In this document: positions 47,713 to 55,389 of the stretch, in pieces
How the letters are laid out: every line of letters begins with the position of its first letter
Numbering within the stretch: position 1 is the stretch's first letter
DNA from: Vibrio sp. RE88
GTDB taxonomy: Bacteria > Pseudomonadota > Gammaproteobacteria > Enterobacterales > Vibrionaceae
Direction: 5' to 3'
NCBI RefSeq assembly: GCF_013113835.1
Contig: NZ_VTYQ01000009.1
Location: 62,001 to 126,000, forward strand
Length of the DNA stretch: 64,000 nucleotides
Program-made: the position numbers and the translations under genes
Notes under the pieces: model-generated
Seen by the model: only the letters and a program-made list of their open reading frames with translations
What the model was told of the DNA's origin: nothing
The model's database searches: none

Positions 47713-48681
47713 ATGGAATGGCAACACGACTTTGCTCCACTTTCTCTTTCTAGCAATGACTCTCTTCCCGAACTTGTACTCACCCACCTCACGTCGTGGG
47801 GAATGATCACCGCACAAGGCGATGATAAAAAGTCTTACCTACAAGGTCAGGTGACCTGTGATGTTGTTCAACTGGCTGAAGATAGCGCCACGTTTGGCGC
47901 GCATTGTGATGCAAAAGGAAAAGTGTGGAGCGTATTCCGCTTGTTCCACCACCGAGGCGGTTACGCGATGCTACAGCCAAGCTCCGCGATTGAGACTGAA
48001 CTCGCTGAACTCAAAAAATACGCTATTTTCTCCAAAATAGAATTTGCACAAAGTACCGATGTACTGTTGGGCTTAATTGGCGATAAAGCGAATCATGTCG
48101 TTGAAGAGCTCTCACAACAACGCGGTGATGTGCGAACTATCGAAGGTGGTACCGCGATTAAAATTGATCAGCAACGCTGGTTGCTGGCCATTGATGGCAC
48201 TACTGCGGAACAACTATGCCAATCGATAAATGCGACCAAAGCTTGTGAAGACATCTGGACTCGACTGGATATTGAAGCAGCTATACCTGCAGTCACACAA
48301 GAGCAGCAAAGCGAGCATATTCCTCAAGCGCTTAACGTCCAAGCTCTGGGTGGAATTAGCTTCAGCAAAGGTTGTTACACGGGCCAAGAAACCGTCGCTC
48401 GTGCCAAGTACCGTGGTATGAATAAGCGCGCATTACAAATCGTCAGAGGTCACTCTGAATCCGAGATCAAAGCCAGAGCGGAAATAGAACGCTCTGTGGG
48501 TGATAATTGGCGTAGCGCAGGCCAGTTGATGAGTAGCTACCGCTTCAATGATGGCGTAAGCATCGGTCTCATCGTGTTACCCAATAACCTTGACTCTGAT
48601 ACCCACTTCCGTTTGAAAGATGCGCCAGATTCGATCTGGACTATGCAAGCACTGCCGTATTCTCTTGAAGATGACGAATAA
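47713..48681 (+). CDS. ygfZ: tRNA-modifying protein YgfZ, folate-dependent Fe-S maturation
   Basis: YgfZ (322 aa) is a folate-binding protein of the GcvT-like fold needed for some Fe-S enzymes such as MiaB. The signature KGCYTGQE (near residue 219-226), containing the conserved Cys, is intact, and the N-terminal LQGQVTCDV (about 43-51) is typical. It is divergent from sdhE, matching the sdhE-ygfZ neighbourhood in enterobacteria. Its end overlaps the next gene by 11 bp. Confidence 0.95.
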   Translation: MEWQHDFAPLSLSSNDSLPELVLTHLTSWGMITAQGDDKKSYLQGQVTCDVVQLAEDSATFGAHCDAKGKVWSVFRLFHHRGGYAMLQPSSAIETELAELKKYAIFSKIEFAQSTDVLLGLIGDKANHVVEELSQQRGDVRTIEGGTAIKIDQQRWLLAIDGTTAEQLCQSINATKACEDIWTRLDIEAAIPAVTQEQQSEHIPQALNVQALGGISFSKGCYTGQETVARAKYRGMNKRALQIVRGHSESEIKARAEIERSVGDNWRSAGQLMSSYRFNDGVSIGLIVLPNNLDSDTHFRLKDAPDSIWTMQALPYSLEDDE

Positions 48682-49144
48682 GTTTGAGACAAAACTAACC
48701 CGCTACTTGACCGAGCAGCGGGTTTCTTTCCATATCCTGCCACACCAATCCCCAGCCATCACCATTGAAGACGCGGCTCAGCAGCGAGGGGTTAGACCGG
48801 CGCAAATGGTCAAATCCATGCTATTACGCGATATGGGTGATTTGTATGCGTTGGCTTGCGCGCCGGGTGACCGATCTGTTGATCCCAAAAAAGTGCGAGC
48901 ATTACTCGGTTGCCGCCGAATGACCTGCGTTGATCTCTCCATGGTTGAAGAACTGACTGGCTACCAGATTGGCACAGTAACGCCTCTGCTGTTGCCGACA
49001 GAGATGCCGATTGTCTTTGATCGCCAGCTCCTGAACGAAGAGACGGTAACCATAAGCAGCGGCTCCAACATGGCAGGGATAGCATTAGCACGAGATGACC
49101 TCATTCGTCTCTGCAATCCAGTACTCGCAGACATCTGCCGTTGA
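48671..49144 (+). CDS. YbaK/EbsC family protein, probable aminoacyl-tRNA deacylase
   Basis: A 157-aa protein of the YbaK/ProX-like family, which removes mischarged amino acids from tRNA. Family features: VSFHILPHQSPAITIEDAAQQRGVRPAQMVKSMLLR near the N-terminus, the LLGCRRMTCVDLSMVEELTGYQIGTVTPL region, and VTISSGSNMAGIAL near the end, with the typical GS-N. Substrate (Cys, Pro or Ala) cannot be decided. ATG 48671 overlaps ygfZ by 11 bp; an in-frame extension inside ygfZ is unlikely to be used. Confidence 0.83.
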   Translation: MTNKFETKLTRYLTEQRVSFHILPHQSPAITIEDAAQQRGVRPAQMVKSMLLRDMGDLYALACAPGDRSVDPKKVRALLGCRRMTCVDLSMVEELTGYQIGTVTPLLLPTEMPIVFDRQLLNEETVTISSGSNMAGIALARDDLIRLCNPVLADICR

Positions 49145-49287
49145 TAAGCCTTTCAAATCCTCTTGTATCACGTCATACAACTTGCACTTCAATGTGACAA
49201 AGATCTCAATAATAAACATATTCAATTTAAATTATTATTCAAATCGAAAGCATATATAGTCAAAAATAATATTTTAGTTTATGCTTA

Positions 49288-49476
49288 TTTTCGTTGGTTA
49301 AAGTGCGAGCGAATTATGATGTATTGCTTGGTGTGTTTAGCTGCTGAGCGTTTGAATAGTAATAAACACACAAATCCTTCTCCAACGAAAAAGTGAATCC
49401 ACTGATTGTTTCAGGACATCCACTTTTTGTGTAATGCATCTGTGACTATTCGCCCGCAATTATGCGGGCTTTTTTT
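49288..49476 (+). ncRNA. Candidate structured non-coding RNA
   Basis: A nested set of stems ends in two terminator-like hairpins. TTTTCGTTGG (49288-49297) pairs perfectly with CCAACGAAAA (49382-49391). Inside, GTGTGTTTA (49331-49339) pairs perfectly with TAAACACAC (49363-49371), and CGAGC can pair with GCTTG (one G-U). Next comes AAAAAGTG / CACTTTTT (with CTGA / TCAG inside, to about 49427), then a strong terminator at 49452-49476. The upstream DNA (49190-49285) is very AT-rich and could hold a promoter. An overlapping 77-codon frame (49163-49396) lacks protein-like features. The 5' end is a guess. Expression is not shown. Confidence 0.4.
49452..49476 (+). terminator. Rho-independent terminator in the ybaK-like/small-protein gap
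   Basis: GCCCGCA / TGCGGGC with an ATTA loop followed by seven T. It is 308 bp after the nearest upstream stop, so it more likely ends an unannotated transcript than the YbaK-like gene. Confidence 0.9.
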
Positions 49477-49771
49477 ATGCAAAAAATTTACCGTAAGCTG
49501 GCATATTATAAAAAAGTTAAACTATTCTTAGAAATGTCATAAATCTCGGGGTTAACTATTGCGCTGAATGATTAACCAAGACGAGTTCCCATCTCAGAAC
49601 ATAAGTGAGGTAATTGTCACAATAAAATGGATATTTATCGGGCGTTTTGCCTACAACGACACAAATATCCAAACAAACTCATTTTACTGCATATTCCTCC
49701 ACCATAATCACATAAATAACAGGCGGAAAATCGTATACTTTGCAGTGCTTGCTAAACATAAGGATTACTCT

Positions 49772-49978
49772 ATGAGACTGTTTAAGCGCTATACACCAGG
49801 TATGATTGCTAAACACGTAAGTCGGCTATTTAAGGGAAGAATTTATATCTACGGTATTGGTAAGTTTGAATTTGATAACGGTAAGCTGGTCTTACCGGAA
49901 AAAGCCGAACGGCGACATTTCCAAACGGTCAAGGAAGTGAATCAGGAAATTATGAGACTACGCTGTGCATACGCGTAG
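49772..49978 (+). CDS. Small conserved-looking basic protein, function unknown
   Basis: I do not recognise a named family. The 68-aa product is basic, with no signal peptide or membrane span: MRLFKRYTPGMIAKHVSRLF, then GRIYIYGIGKFEFDNGKLVLP, and a charged C-terminal helix (KAERRHFQTVKEVNQEIMRLRCAYA). ATG 49772 is preferred over the long in-frame extension from 49568 because AAGGA lies 7 bp upstream, the extension is AT-rich and not protein-like, and a candidate -10 (TATACT, 49734-49739) would start transcription inside the extension. It is followed at once by a strong terminator and has no operon partner. Confidence 0.72.
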   Translation: MRLFKRYTPGMIAKHVSRLFKGRIYIYGIGKFEFDNGKLVLPEKAERRHFQTVKEVNQEIMRLRCAYA

Positions 49979-49987
49979 GCAAGAATT

Positions 49988-50015
49988 AAAAAGGGTTGGC
50001 AATCGCCAACCCTTT
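49988..50015. terminator. Bidirectional terminator between the small protein gene and ubiI
   Basis: Stem AAAGGGTTGGC / GCCAACCCTTT with an AATC loop; the - strand side runs into five U. Confidence 0.85.
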
Positions 50016-50031
50016 GTCATTTAAAATACCA

Positions 50032-51258
50032 TCAAGGTAAGGTCGCTTCATGATATTGCGCTAGTGCAGGAAGATTCCCTTTTAAGCCAAGGGCGCGTTT
50101 CATGATTTCATCTTTCGCTCCTGGCAATTGTCCTACCAAAGCCATACCAATGCCTCGCGCTAGCTTCTTCGCAGGGTTATCACCAGCAAACAGATCTTTA
50201 AAGCCTTGCATCGCGGCAATCATCTTCGCAGCTTCAGATTTACGCCAGCGTTCATAACTGCGCAGGTTACGCTTAGTGCCGATATCCTCACCTTTACGCC
50301 ATAAAGTCATCACCTCTTGCGCTAGACTCGCGGCATCAAGCAAACCAAGGTTAACGCCCTGCCCGGCTAATGGATGAATAGTATGTGCGGCATCCCCCAC
50401 TAAGGCGACCCGTTCAACCGCAAAATCACGCGCATAACGCATTTTGAGCGGGAAGGCGAAACGTTGCCCAACGACTTCACATAACCCCAGTCGAGCGTCA
50501 AATTCTGCCGTCAGTGACTTGTTGAACTCTTCATCGGACATCGCGACTAAACTCTCTGCTCGATTCGGTTCTGTAGACCAAACAATCGAACTCATATTAC
50601 TTTCTCCCATAGGTAAGAAAGCCAGAGGTCCTTGTGGGGTAAAGATCTGACGTGCCACTTTGTCATGCGTTTCTGCTGTCCAGATATTCGCAACCACAGC
50701 GCTATGTCCATAGTCCCAGTGCGTTAACGGAATATCCTGTTGTTTGCGCACCCAAGAGTTGGCACCATCCGCGCCGACCACCAGTTTAGCCGTCAATGCG
50801 TGACCATTGTCCAAAGTGAGCCAAGCTTCACTTTCACCGACCGCCATAGAGCTACACTGTGCAGGCATAAACAAACTGACATTCGACTGCTTCTTCACCT
50901 GCTCAAGTAGTGATAGTTGAATCACACGATTTTCAACAATATGTCCGAGATCGGGTTGAGCGAGCTTTTGCGCATCAAATTCTATCCGAGCAAAGCTGTC
51001 TTGTTCCCAGACTTCCATCGCCGAGTATGGCGCAGCACGGCGCTCTACAATACCACTCCAAGCCCCTAAATTACGCAATATGTTTTCACTTGAACGACTC
51101 AAGGCTGACACGCGAACATCTGGTAAGTCCGCCAATTCGCTATCAGGTACTCGGCTTTCTATCACCGCAATACGCAAATCGGTATCTTTAAATGCTGCGG
51201 CCAAAGCCAGGCCAACCATGCCACCACCGACAATTGCAATATCAACGCTTTGCATCAT
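50032..51258 (-). CDS. ubiI: FAD-dependent 2-octaprenylphenol hydroxylase UbiI (VisC)
   Basis: UbiI (408 aa) is a UbiH/COQ6-family flavoprotein monooxygenase, likely the C5 hydroxylase of ubiquinone synthesis. It has the FAD motif IAIVGGGMVGLALAAAF at the start, DG near LVVGADGANSWVR and the second FAD motif VALVGDAAHTIHPLAGQGVNLGLLDA. It is distinguished from the neighbouring paralogue mainly by its closeness to VisC and by its position downstream of ubiH, as in E. coli. Oxygen-dependent step; 25 bp after ubiH. Confidence 0.92.
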   Translation of the reverse strand: MMQSVDIAIVGGGMVGLALAAAFKDTDLRIAVIESRVPDSELADLPDVRVSALSRSSENILRNLGAWSGIVERRAAPYSAMEVWEQDSFARIEFDAQKLAQPDLGHIVENRVIQLSLLEQVKKQSNVSLFMPAQCSSMAVGESEAWLTLDNGHALTAKLVVGADGANSWVRKQQDIPLTHWDYGHSAVVANIWTAETHDKVARQIFTPQGPLAFLPMGESNMSSIVWSTEPNRAESLVAMSDEEFNKSLTAEFDARLGLCEVVGQRFAFPLKMRYARDFAVERVALVGDAAHTIHPLAGQGVNLGLLDAASLAQEVMTLWRKGEDIGTKRNLRSYERWRKSEAAKMIAAMQGFKDLFAGDNPAKKLARGIGMALVGQLPGAKDEIMKRALGLKGNLPALAQYHEATLP

Positions 51259-51283
51259 CTGAATTCAATCCTCATTTAAGCTG

Positions 51284-52462
51284 CTATCGAGCAACTAAGC
51301 CTAAAGTTCTTGCTAATAAAGGCGCTTTCAACACCGGAATGTTGTCCATCGCGGCCAAGCTGAGATTTCGACCAATACGTAGTGTGAGATAATCATTAGA
51401 AAAAATATGAACCAGAGACGATGTCAGTGAAATCGTCGCACTGCGATCATTTTCGCGGCGGCGTTTAAATTGGCTCAATACCGAATAATCTCCAGGATCG
51501 CCGCTATGACTGGCTATCGCCTCAGCCAGTGTCGCTACGTCACGAACCCCAAGGTTAAACCCTTGGCCAGCAATCGGGTGCAATGTTTGCGCTGCATTGC
51601 CAACAATGGCAAATCGATGTGAGGTGTTCTGCTCTCGATAGCGCAACAATAATGGATACGCAGCCCGCTGGCCGACTTTTTCCAATTTCCCCAATCGCCA
51701 GCCAAATGCGTGCTGGAGCTCTTTTAGAAAGGCATCATCATCGAGCGACATAACGCGCTGTGCATCATCTGGTCTTAAACACCAAACCAGAGACATGCGA
51801 TGTTCGCTCATTGGCAATAGAGCCACAGGTCCAGAAGAGGTAAAACGTTCGAAAGCGCGACCTTGGTGATGCTCTGCCGTCTTAATGTTAGCAATGACCG
51901 CGACTTGCTCGAAGTCGTGCTCGTTAAAATCGAGTCCGATTTGCTGACAACAGGTCGAAATCGCACCGTCCGCCGCCACCAGCAGCTTCCCACTGATGGT
52001 TTGGCCATCATCTAGGTTAATGTGAACGCATTGCTGCTGTCGCTCGATCTGATTAACCGAGGCTGGGCACAGTAAAGTGATATTAGGGTCCTGAGCGACC
52101 TTCTCATGATAGAGACGGCCAACATCCGCTAATTCGACAACATAGCCCAAAGCTTCAACGCCAACTTCGAGGTTATCAATCTCAGTCATACCTGCATGAG
52201 AACGGTCAGAAACATGTATATGGCGGATAGCAGTCGCGAAGGTTGAAATGTCTTCCCACAACCCGAATTGCTTAAGAATATTGACGGTACCGTACGACAG
52301 GGCAATGGAACGCGAGTCAAAGCCAGGGTGAGCCTGATGGTCGACTTGGTAAGGCTCGACAACCGCGATAGACAGCGGCTGCTGAGAAAGTTTATTGATC
52401 GCCAGTGCCAGCGTCATGCCCGCCATTGCGCCACCAGCAATTACAACATCAAACTGCTTCAT
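51284..52462 (-). CDS. ubiH: 2-octaprenyl-6-methoxyphenol hydroxylase UbiH
   Basis: UbiH (392 aa) is the C1 hydroxylase of aerobic ubiquinone synthesis. FAD motifs: VVIAGGAMAGMTLALAI (N-terminus), LLVAADGAISTCC and FAIVGNAAQTLHPIAGQGFNLGVRD. In the last motif GN replaces the usual GD, as found in many UbiH proteins. It lies 12 bp downstream of ygfB and upstream of ubiI. The E. coli order ygfB-pepP-ubiH-ubiI is kept except that pepP is missing. Confidence 0.92.
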   Translation of the reverse strand: MKQFDVVIAGGAMAGMTLALAINKLSQQPLSIAVVEPYQVDHQAHPGFDSRSIALSYGTVNILKQFGLWEDISTFATAIRHIHVSDRSHAGMTEIDNLEVGVEALGYVVELADVGRLYHEKVAQDPNITLLCPASVNQIERQQQCVHINLDDGQTISGKLLVAADGAISTCCQQIGLDFNEHDFEQVAVIANIKTAEHHQGRAFERFTSSGPVALLPMSEHRMSLVWCLRPDDAQRVMSLDDDAFLKELQHAFGWRLGKLEKVGQRAAYPLLLRYREQNTSHRFAIVGNAAQTLHPIAGQGFNLGVRDVATLAEAIASHSGDPGDYSVLSQFKRRRENDRSATISLTSSLVHIFSNDYLTLRIGRNLSLAAMDNIPVLKAPLLARTLGLVAR

Positions 52463-52474
52463 GGAGAGTCCTGA

Positions 52475-53050
52475 TTAGTGGATGGTCGGAGCCTTTTTCT
52501 CTACCGGCTTTTGGCCAAATTCAGCGTGGATCGTCAGCGCACACGCTTTAACGTGTTCAATCACCTGCTCTAGCAGCTGCGCTTGCTCTTGCATATCGTC
52601 ATCTTCATCGATACCCAGCTTGGCAATCTCTTCTAAATCCGCCAACGCTTCTTTAACATCCGTCGAAGCCTTTTTCAGATCGGCATTCACAAGGCCTAGG
52701 CCAGAAATGTAGTGATTCACCCATTCCGCGACACCGTCAGCGGTATCAAACAGGCTTGCACTGGCATCTTCATCAGGGATCAACATTGAAATATCCATGC
52801 CTGAACCGGTAAATTCGACGATGGTTGCATCCAATGTCGCCTGAGCCAATTGCAGTGACTTAGCAGGCCAACCCATACCATCATTGGTGTAATCAAAGAT
52901 TAGCGGTTGCCAGCTTTTGTCTGTCAGACTTAAACCACCGCTTAGCATTCCCGCTAACAGGCCATGCAGTTCCGCAGGGTTCACCGCCAGACCAGCAGAC
53001 TGAAGTTCACTTGCTAATGTCAGGTATTCTGGAAGATTGCGTTCGCTCAT
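52475..53050 (-). CDS. ygfB: UPF0149 (YgfB/YecA) family protein
   Basis: A 191-aa, acidic, alpha-helical protein of the UPF0149 family. Typical segments are LHGLLAGMLSGG near 24-35, FLIPDED-like MLIPDEDASASLFD, WVNHYISGLGL and EDDDMQEQAQLLEQVIEHVKA. YgfB has been linked to regulation in Pseudomonas, but the role in Vibrio is not known. It heads ygfB-ubiH-ubiI and is divergent from zapA. Confidence 0.9.
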   Translation of the reverse strand: MSERNLPEYLTLASELQSAGLAVNPAELHGLLAGMLSGGLSLTDKSWQPLIFDYTNDGMGWPAKSLQLAQATLDATIVEFTGSGMDISMLIPDEDASASLFDTADGVAEWVNHYISGLGLVNADLKKASTDVKEALADLEEIAKLGIDEDDDMQEQAQLLEQVIEHVKACALTIHAEFGQKPVEKKAPTIH

Positions 53051-53201
53051 GAAAGAGACCTAAATTTGCTAAATAAGGCCAATCCTACCATTTACCAAGA
53101 CCAGCGAAAACGAGCGATTGCGCAATTGTGGATAGCTTTTACACAATTTGCCCAATTACTGTGTTATTGCGTCATGATTTGTGCACCTTGATTGGGAAAA
53201 G

Positions 53202-53230
53202 CTTGAATCTTAACAAGCCTTTTCCTATAG
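53202..53230 (+). promoter_or_regulatory. Candidate zapA promoter with overlapping inverted repeat
   Basis: TTGAAT (53202-53207), a 17-bp spacer and TATAGT (53225-53230). An inverted repeat GGAAAAGCTTG (53194-53204) / CAAG-C-CTTTTCC (53213-53224) covers the -35 and the spacer, so it could be an operator. Confidence 0.5.
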
Positions 53231-53285
53231 TTTCCTCCTCGGTGATTGTCTGCATATCACCCCTACTAACGCATTTAGAGTCGGT

Positions 53286-53594
53286 ATGAGTAATCAAGCA
53301 GTTGAAGTCGAAATTTTAGGCAAACTAACCCGGGTTAACTGCCCGTCTGGACAAGAAGAGTCTTTGCGTAACGCCGCTCAGCACCTTGATGAGCGTTTAC
53401 AAGACATGGCTGCCAAGACAAAGATTACCAACGAAGTTCAACTGCTCACCTTTGTCGCTCTGAACGTCTGTCATGAGCTCGAAAGCCGTGATACAGTAGA
53501 TGAACAACAGCAAAATGCGCTAAATGAGCAATTGGAAAAGCTCACGGCATCACTCAGTGATGCACTAAGTAAAGTAAAGCCAGGACAGCAATAG
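53286..53594 (+). CDS. zapA: Cell division protein ZapA
   Basis: ZapA (102 aa) binds and bundles FtsZ filaments at the division ring. The N-terminal globular part (AVEVEILGKLTRVNCPSGQEESLRNAAQHLDERLQ) is typical, followed by a long C-terminal coiled coil used for tetramer formation (ALNVCHELESRDTVDEQQQNALNEQLEKLTASLSDALSKV). The zapA-ssrS-fau order downstream supports the call. Confidence 0.96.
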   Translation: MSNQAVEVEILGKLTRVNCPSGQEESLRNAAQHLDERLQDMAAKTKITNEVQLLTFVALNVCHELESRDTVDEQQQNALNEQLEKLTASLSDALSKVKPGQQ

Positions 53595-53614
53595 CCTTTA
53601 CCGCCAAACAAGAA

Positions 53615-53797
53615 TTTACCCTGGAGTGTTCGTGAGGGGATTAAGTCCCTGAGCCGATAAGCAATCCCTAAGGGTTAGTACTTGATAGCTATTGAGCAAG
53701 CTCGGCTTGAACCGAGAAGCCTACGGTTATCATTGCTGATCCGCCTTGAACCAGCTGGTTCAAGGGTCAAAATCTCCAACGGCACTCTGGGGTATCC
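53615..53797 (+). ncRNA. ssrS: 6S RNA
   Basis: The ends TACCCTGGAGTG (53617-53628) and CACTCTGGGGTA (53783-53794) pair along 12 bases with two G-U pairs, forming the closing stem. Between them are the family segments GTCCCTGAGCCGATAA near 53650, AGCTCGGCTTGAACCGAGAAGCC near the middle, and CCTTGAACC...GGTTCAAGGGT. Size is about 183 nt. The position between zapA and fau is conserved. 6S RNA binds sigma-70 holoenzyme and lowers transcription in stationary phase. Ends are approximate. Confidence 0.9.
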
Positions 53798-53828
53798 TCC
53801 TCGGTACCCAACAACCATGGGTACTCTT

Positions 53829-54416
53829 ATGATTCTTTCTCGACAAGATTTCAGAAAACTAATCCGCACCAAGCGCAATCAACTCAATGATGAAACCCAG
53901 CAAAAAGCGGGGATAGATTTAATTGCCCAATTTGCTCAATTGCCGGAAGTCTCTTCAGCTCAACACATTGCCCTTTACCTGTCTGCTGACGGTGAAATCA
54001 ATACTACCCCATTGATTGACTGGTTAAGACAGCAAGGAAAAACGATTTACCTCCCTGTTATCCACCCATTTTCAACCGGACATTTGTTGTTTCTACGCTA
54101 CGACCTTGAAACACCTATGGTACTTAATCGCTATAAGATTCAAGAACCTAAACTGGATCAAACCCAAATCATTACCGTCAGTCAGCTCGACCTTATCTGT
54201 ACTCCACTAGTAGCGTTTGATCACCATGGACATCGTCTCGGCATGGGGGGAGGGTACTACGACCGAACATTGGAGCCTTGGTTCCACCATCAATCTGGGC
54301 CTAAACCCATAGGGCTCGCGCATGACTGCCAACAGGTCGAGCAACTGCCCACTGAATCCTGGGATGTGCCTTTACCAAAAATAGTGACACCAAAGCAGAT
54401 CTGGGATTGGGAATAG
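53829..54416 (+). CDS. fau: 5-formyltetrahydrofolate cyclo-ligase
   Basis: Fau (YgfA, 195 aa) converts 5-formyl-THF to 5,10-methenyl-THF with ATP. The N-terminal SRQDFRKLIRTKRNQL and the C-terminal ATP/Mg loop GMGGGYYDRTLE are diagnostic; LICTPLVAFDHHGHRLG precedes it. ATG 53829 is preferred; ATG 53817 is in frame. A long upstream extension of the frame runs through 6S RNA and is not real. It is probably co-transcribed with ssrS as in E. coli. Confidence 0.93.
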   Translation: MILSRQDFRKLIRTKRNQLNDETQQKAGIDLIAQFAQLPEVSSAQHIALYLSADGEINTTPLIDWLRQQGKTIYLPVIHPFSTGHLLFLRYDLETPMVLNRYKIQEPKLDQTQIITVSQLDLICTPLVAFDHHGHRLGMGGGYYDRTLEPWFHHQSGPKPIGLAHDCQQVEQLPTESWDVPLPKIVTPKQIWDWE

Positions 54417-54479
54417 CCTCAGATTGGTTATATAATCGCGCCGCAAACGTTAAATTCAAACCTCATTCAGGAGATGGGC

Positions 54480-55136
54480 ATGACTCAAGATGAAATGAAG
54501 AAAGAAGCTGGTTGGGCAGCACTTAAGTATGTTGAAAAAGACAGCATTGTCGGTGTTGGTACAGGCTCTACGGTAAATCACTTCATCGACGCACTCGGTA
54601 CAATCAAAGACGATATCAAAGGTGCAGTTTCTAGCTCAGAAGCATCGACTGAAAAGCTGAAAGATTTAGGCATCGAAGTCTTCGACTGTAATGAAGTGGC
54701 GAACTTAGATGTCTACGTTGACGGTGCTGACGAAATCAACGCAGCACGCGACATGATCAAAGGTGGTGGCGCGGCGCTAACACGCGAGAAAATTGTTGCG
54801 GCTATTTCGGATAAATTTGTCTGTATCGTAGATGGCACCAAAGCTGTTGACGTTCTGGGTGAGTTCCCGTTACCTGTAGAGGTCATCCCAATGGCGCGTT
54901 CTTACGTCGCTCGAGAAATGGTAAAACTTGGTGGCGACCCTGTGTACCGTGAAGGCGTGGTGACAGATAACGGCAACGTTATCCTTGATGTGCATGGCAT
55001 GCAGATCACCAACCCGAAAGAAATGGAAGATAAAATCAATGCTATCGCAGGTGTTGTGACGGTTGGCTTATTTGCTCACCGTGGTGCGGACGTAGTGATC
55101 ACTGGCACGCCTCAAGGGGCAAAAATCGAAGATTAA
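54480..55136 (+). CDS. rpiA: Ribose-5-phosphate isomerase A
   Basis: RpiA (218 aa) interconverts ribose-5-P and ribulose-5-P. Signature segments: VGVGTGSTVNHFIDAL, SSSEASTEKL, YVDGADEIN and KGGGAALTREKIVA, containing the catalytic Asp, Glu and Lys. ATG 54480 is chosen because AGGAG lies 6 bp upstream; ATG 54474 would sit directly on the ribosome site. It lies between fau and serA and ends at a clear terminator. Confidence 0.97.
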   Translation: MTQDEMKKEAGWAALKYVEKDSIVGVGTGSTVNHFIDALGTIKDDIKGAVSSSEASTEKLKDLGIEVFDCNEVANLDVYVDGADEINAARDMIKGGGAALTREKIVAAISDKFVCIVDGTKAVDVLGEFPLPVEVIPMARSYVAREMVKLGGDPVYREGVVTDNGNVILDVHGMQITNPKEMEDKINAIAGVVTVGLFAHRGADVVITGTPQGAKIED

Positions 55137-55164
55137 TTGAAGCTAGTTTCGGTTATTTCATTAC

Positions 55165-55189
55165 AAACGGCACCATTAGGTGCCGTTTT
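55165..55189 (+). terminator. rpiA terminator
   Basis: Stem AAACGGCACC / GGTGCCGTTT with an ATTA loop, followed by TCGTCTTTT. It isolates rpiA from serA. Confidence 0.85.
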
Positions 55190-55281
55190 CGTCTTTTATC
55201 CTATAAAAATTATTCCTTATTCCGTAATTTTCTTACCCAAAGTGTATTTTTTTTGTTAACTTAGTGAGCAGAAGACGCACA

Positions 55282-55297
55282 AGGAAAACGTTTGCGT
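55282..55297 (-). promoter_or_regulatory. PurR-like operator 1 upstream of serA
   Basis: Read on the - strand this is ACGCAAACGTTTTCCT, a full match to the PurR consensus ACGCAAACGTTTTCNT. It lies 92 bp before the serA start codon. PurR represses purine genes with hypoxanthine or guanine; serine is the source of glycine and C1 units for purines. Confidence 0.7.
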
Positions 55298-55311
55298 CAG
55301 GCTTTTTGCTA

Positions 55312-55327
55312 ACAAAACGTTTGCTTT
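55312..55327 (-). promoter_or_regulatory. PurR-like operator 2 upstream of serA
   Basis: AAGCAAACGTTTTGTT on the - strand has two mismatches to the PurR consensus and lies exactly 30 bp (about three helical turns) from operator 1, on the same face of the helix. Confidence 0.5.
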
Positions 55328-55389
55328 AATAACATTACACCGCTTGTGCGCCAGTTAAGCCCCAAATTTCCATTTTAAGGACGAAGACA

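Noticed and set aside
49163..49396. 77-codon open frame in the gap after the YbaK-like gene
   Set aside because: It is AT-rich, has no ribosome site and no protein-like pattern, and runs through the paired stems of the RNA candidate.
49568..49771. N-terminal extension of the 68-aa small protein
   Set aside because: It is AT-rich and not protein-like; the ribosome site belongs to ATG 49772 and a candidate -10 lies inside the extension.
53682..53828. N-terminal extension of fau
   Set aside because: The frame runs through the 6S RNA gene; ATG 53829 gives the usual family N-terminus.
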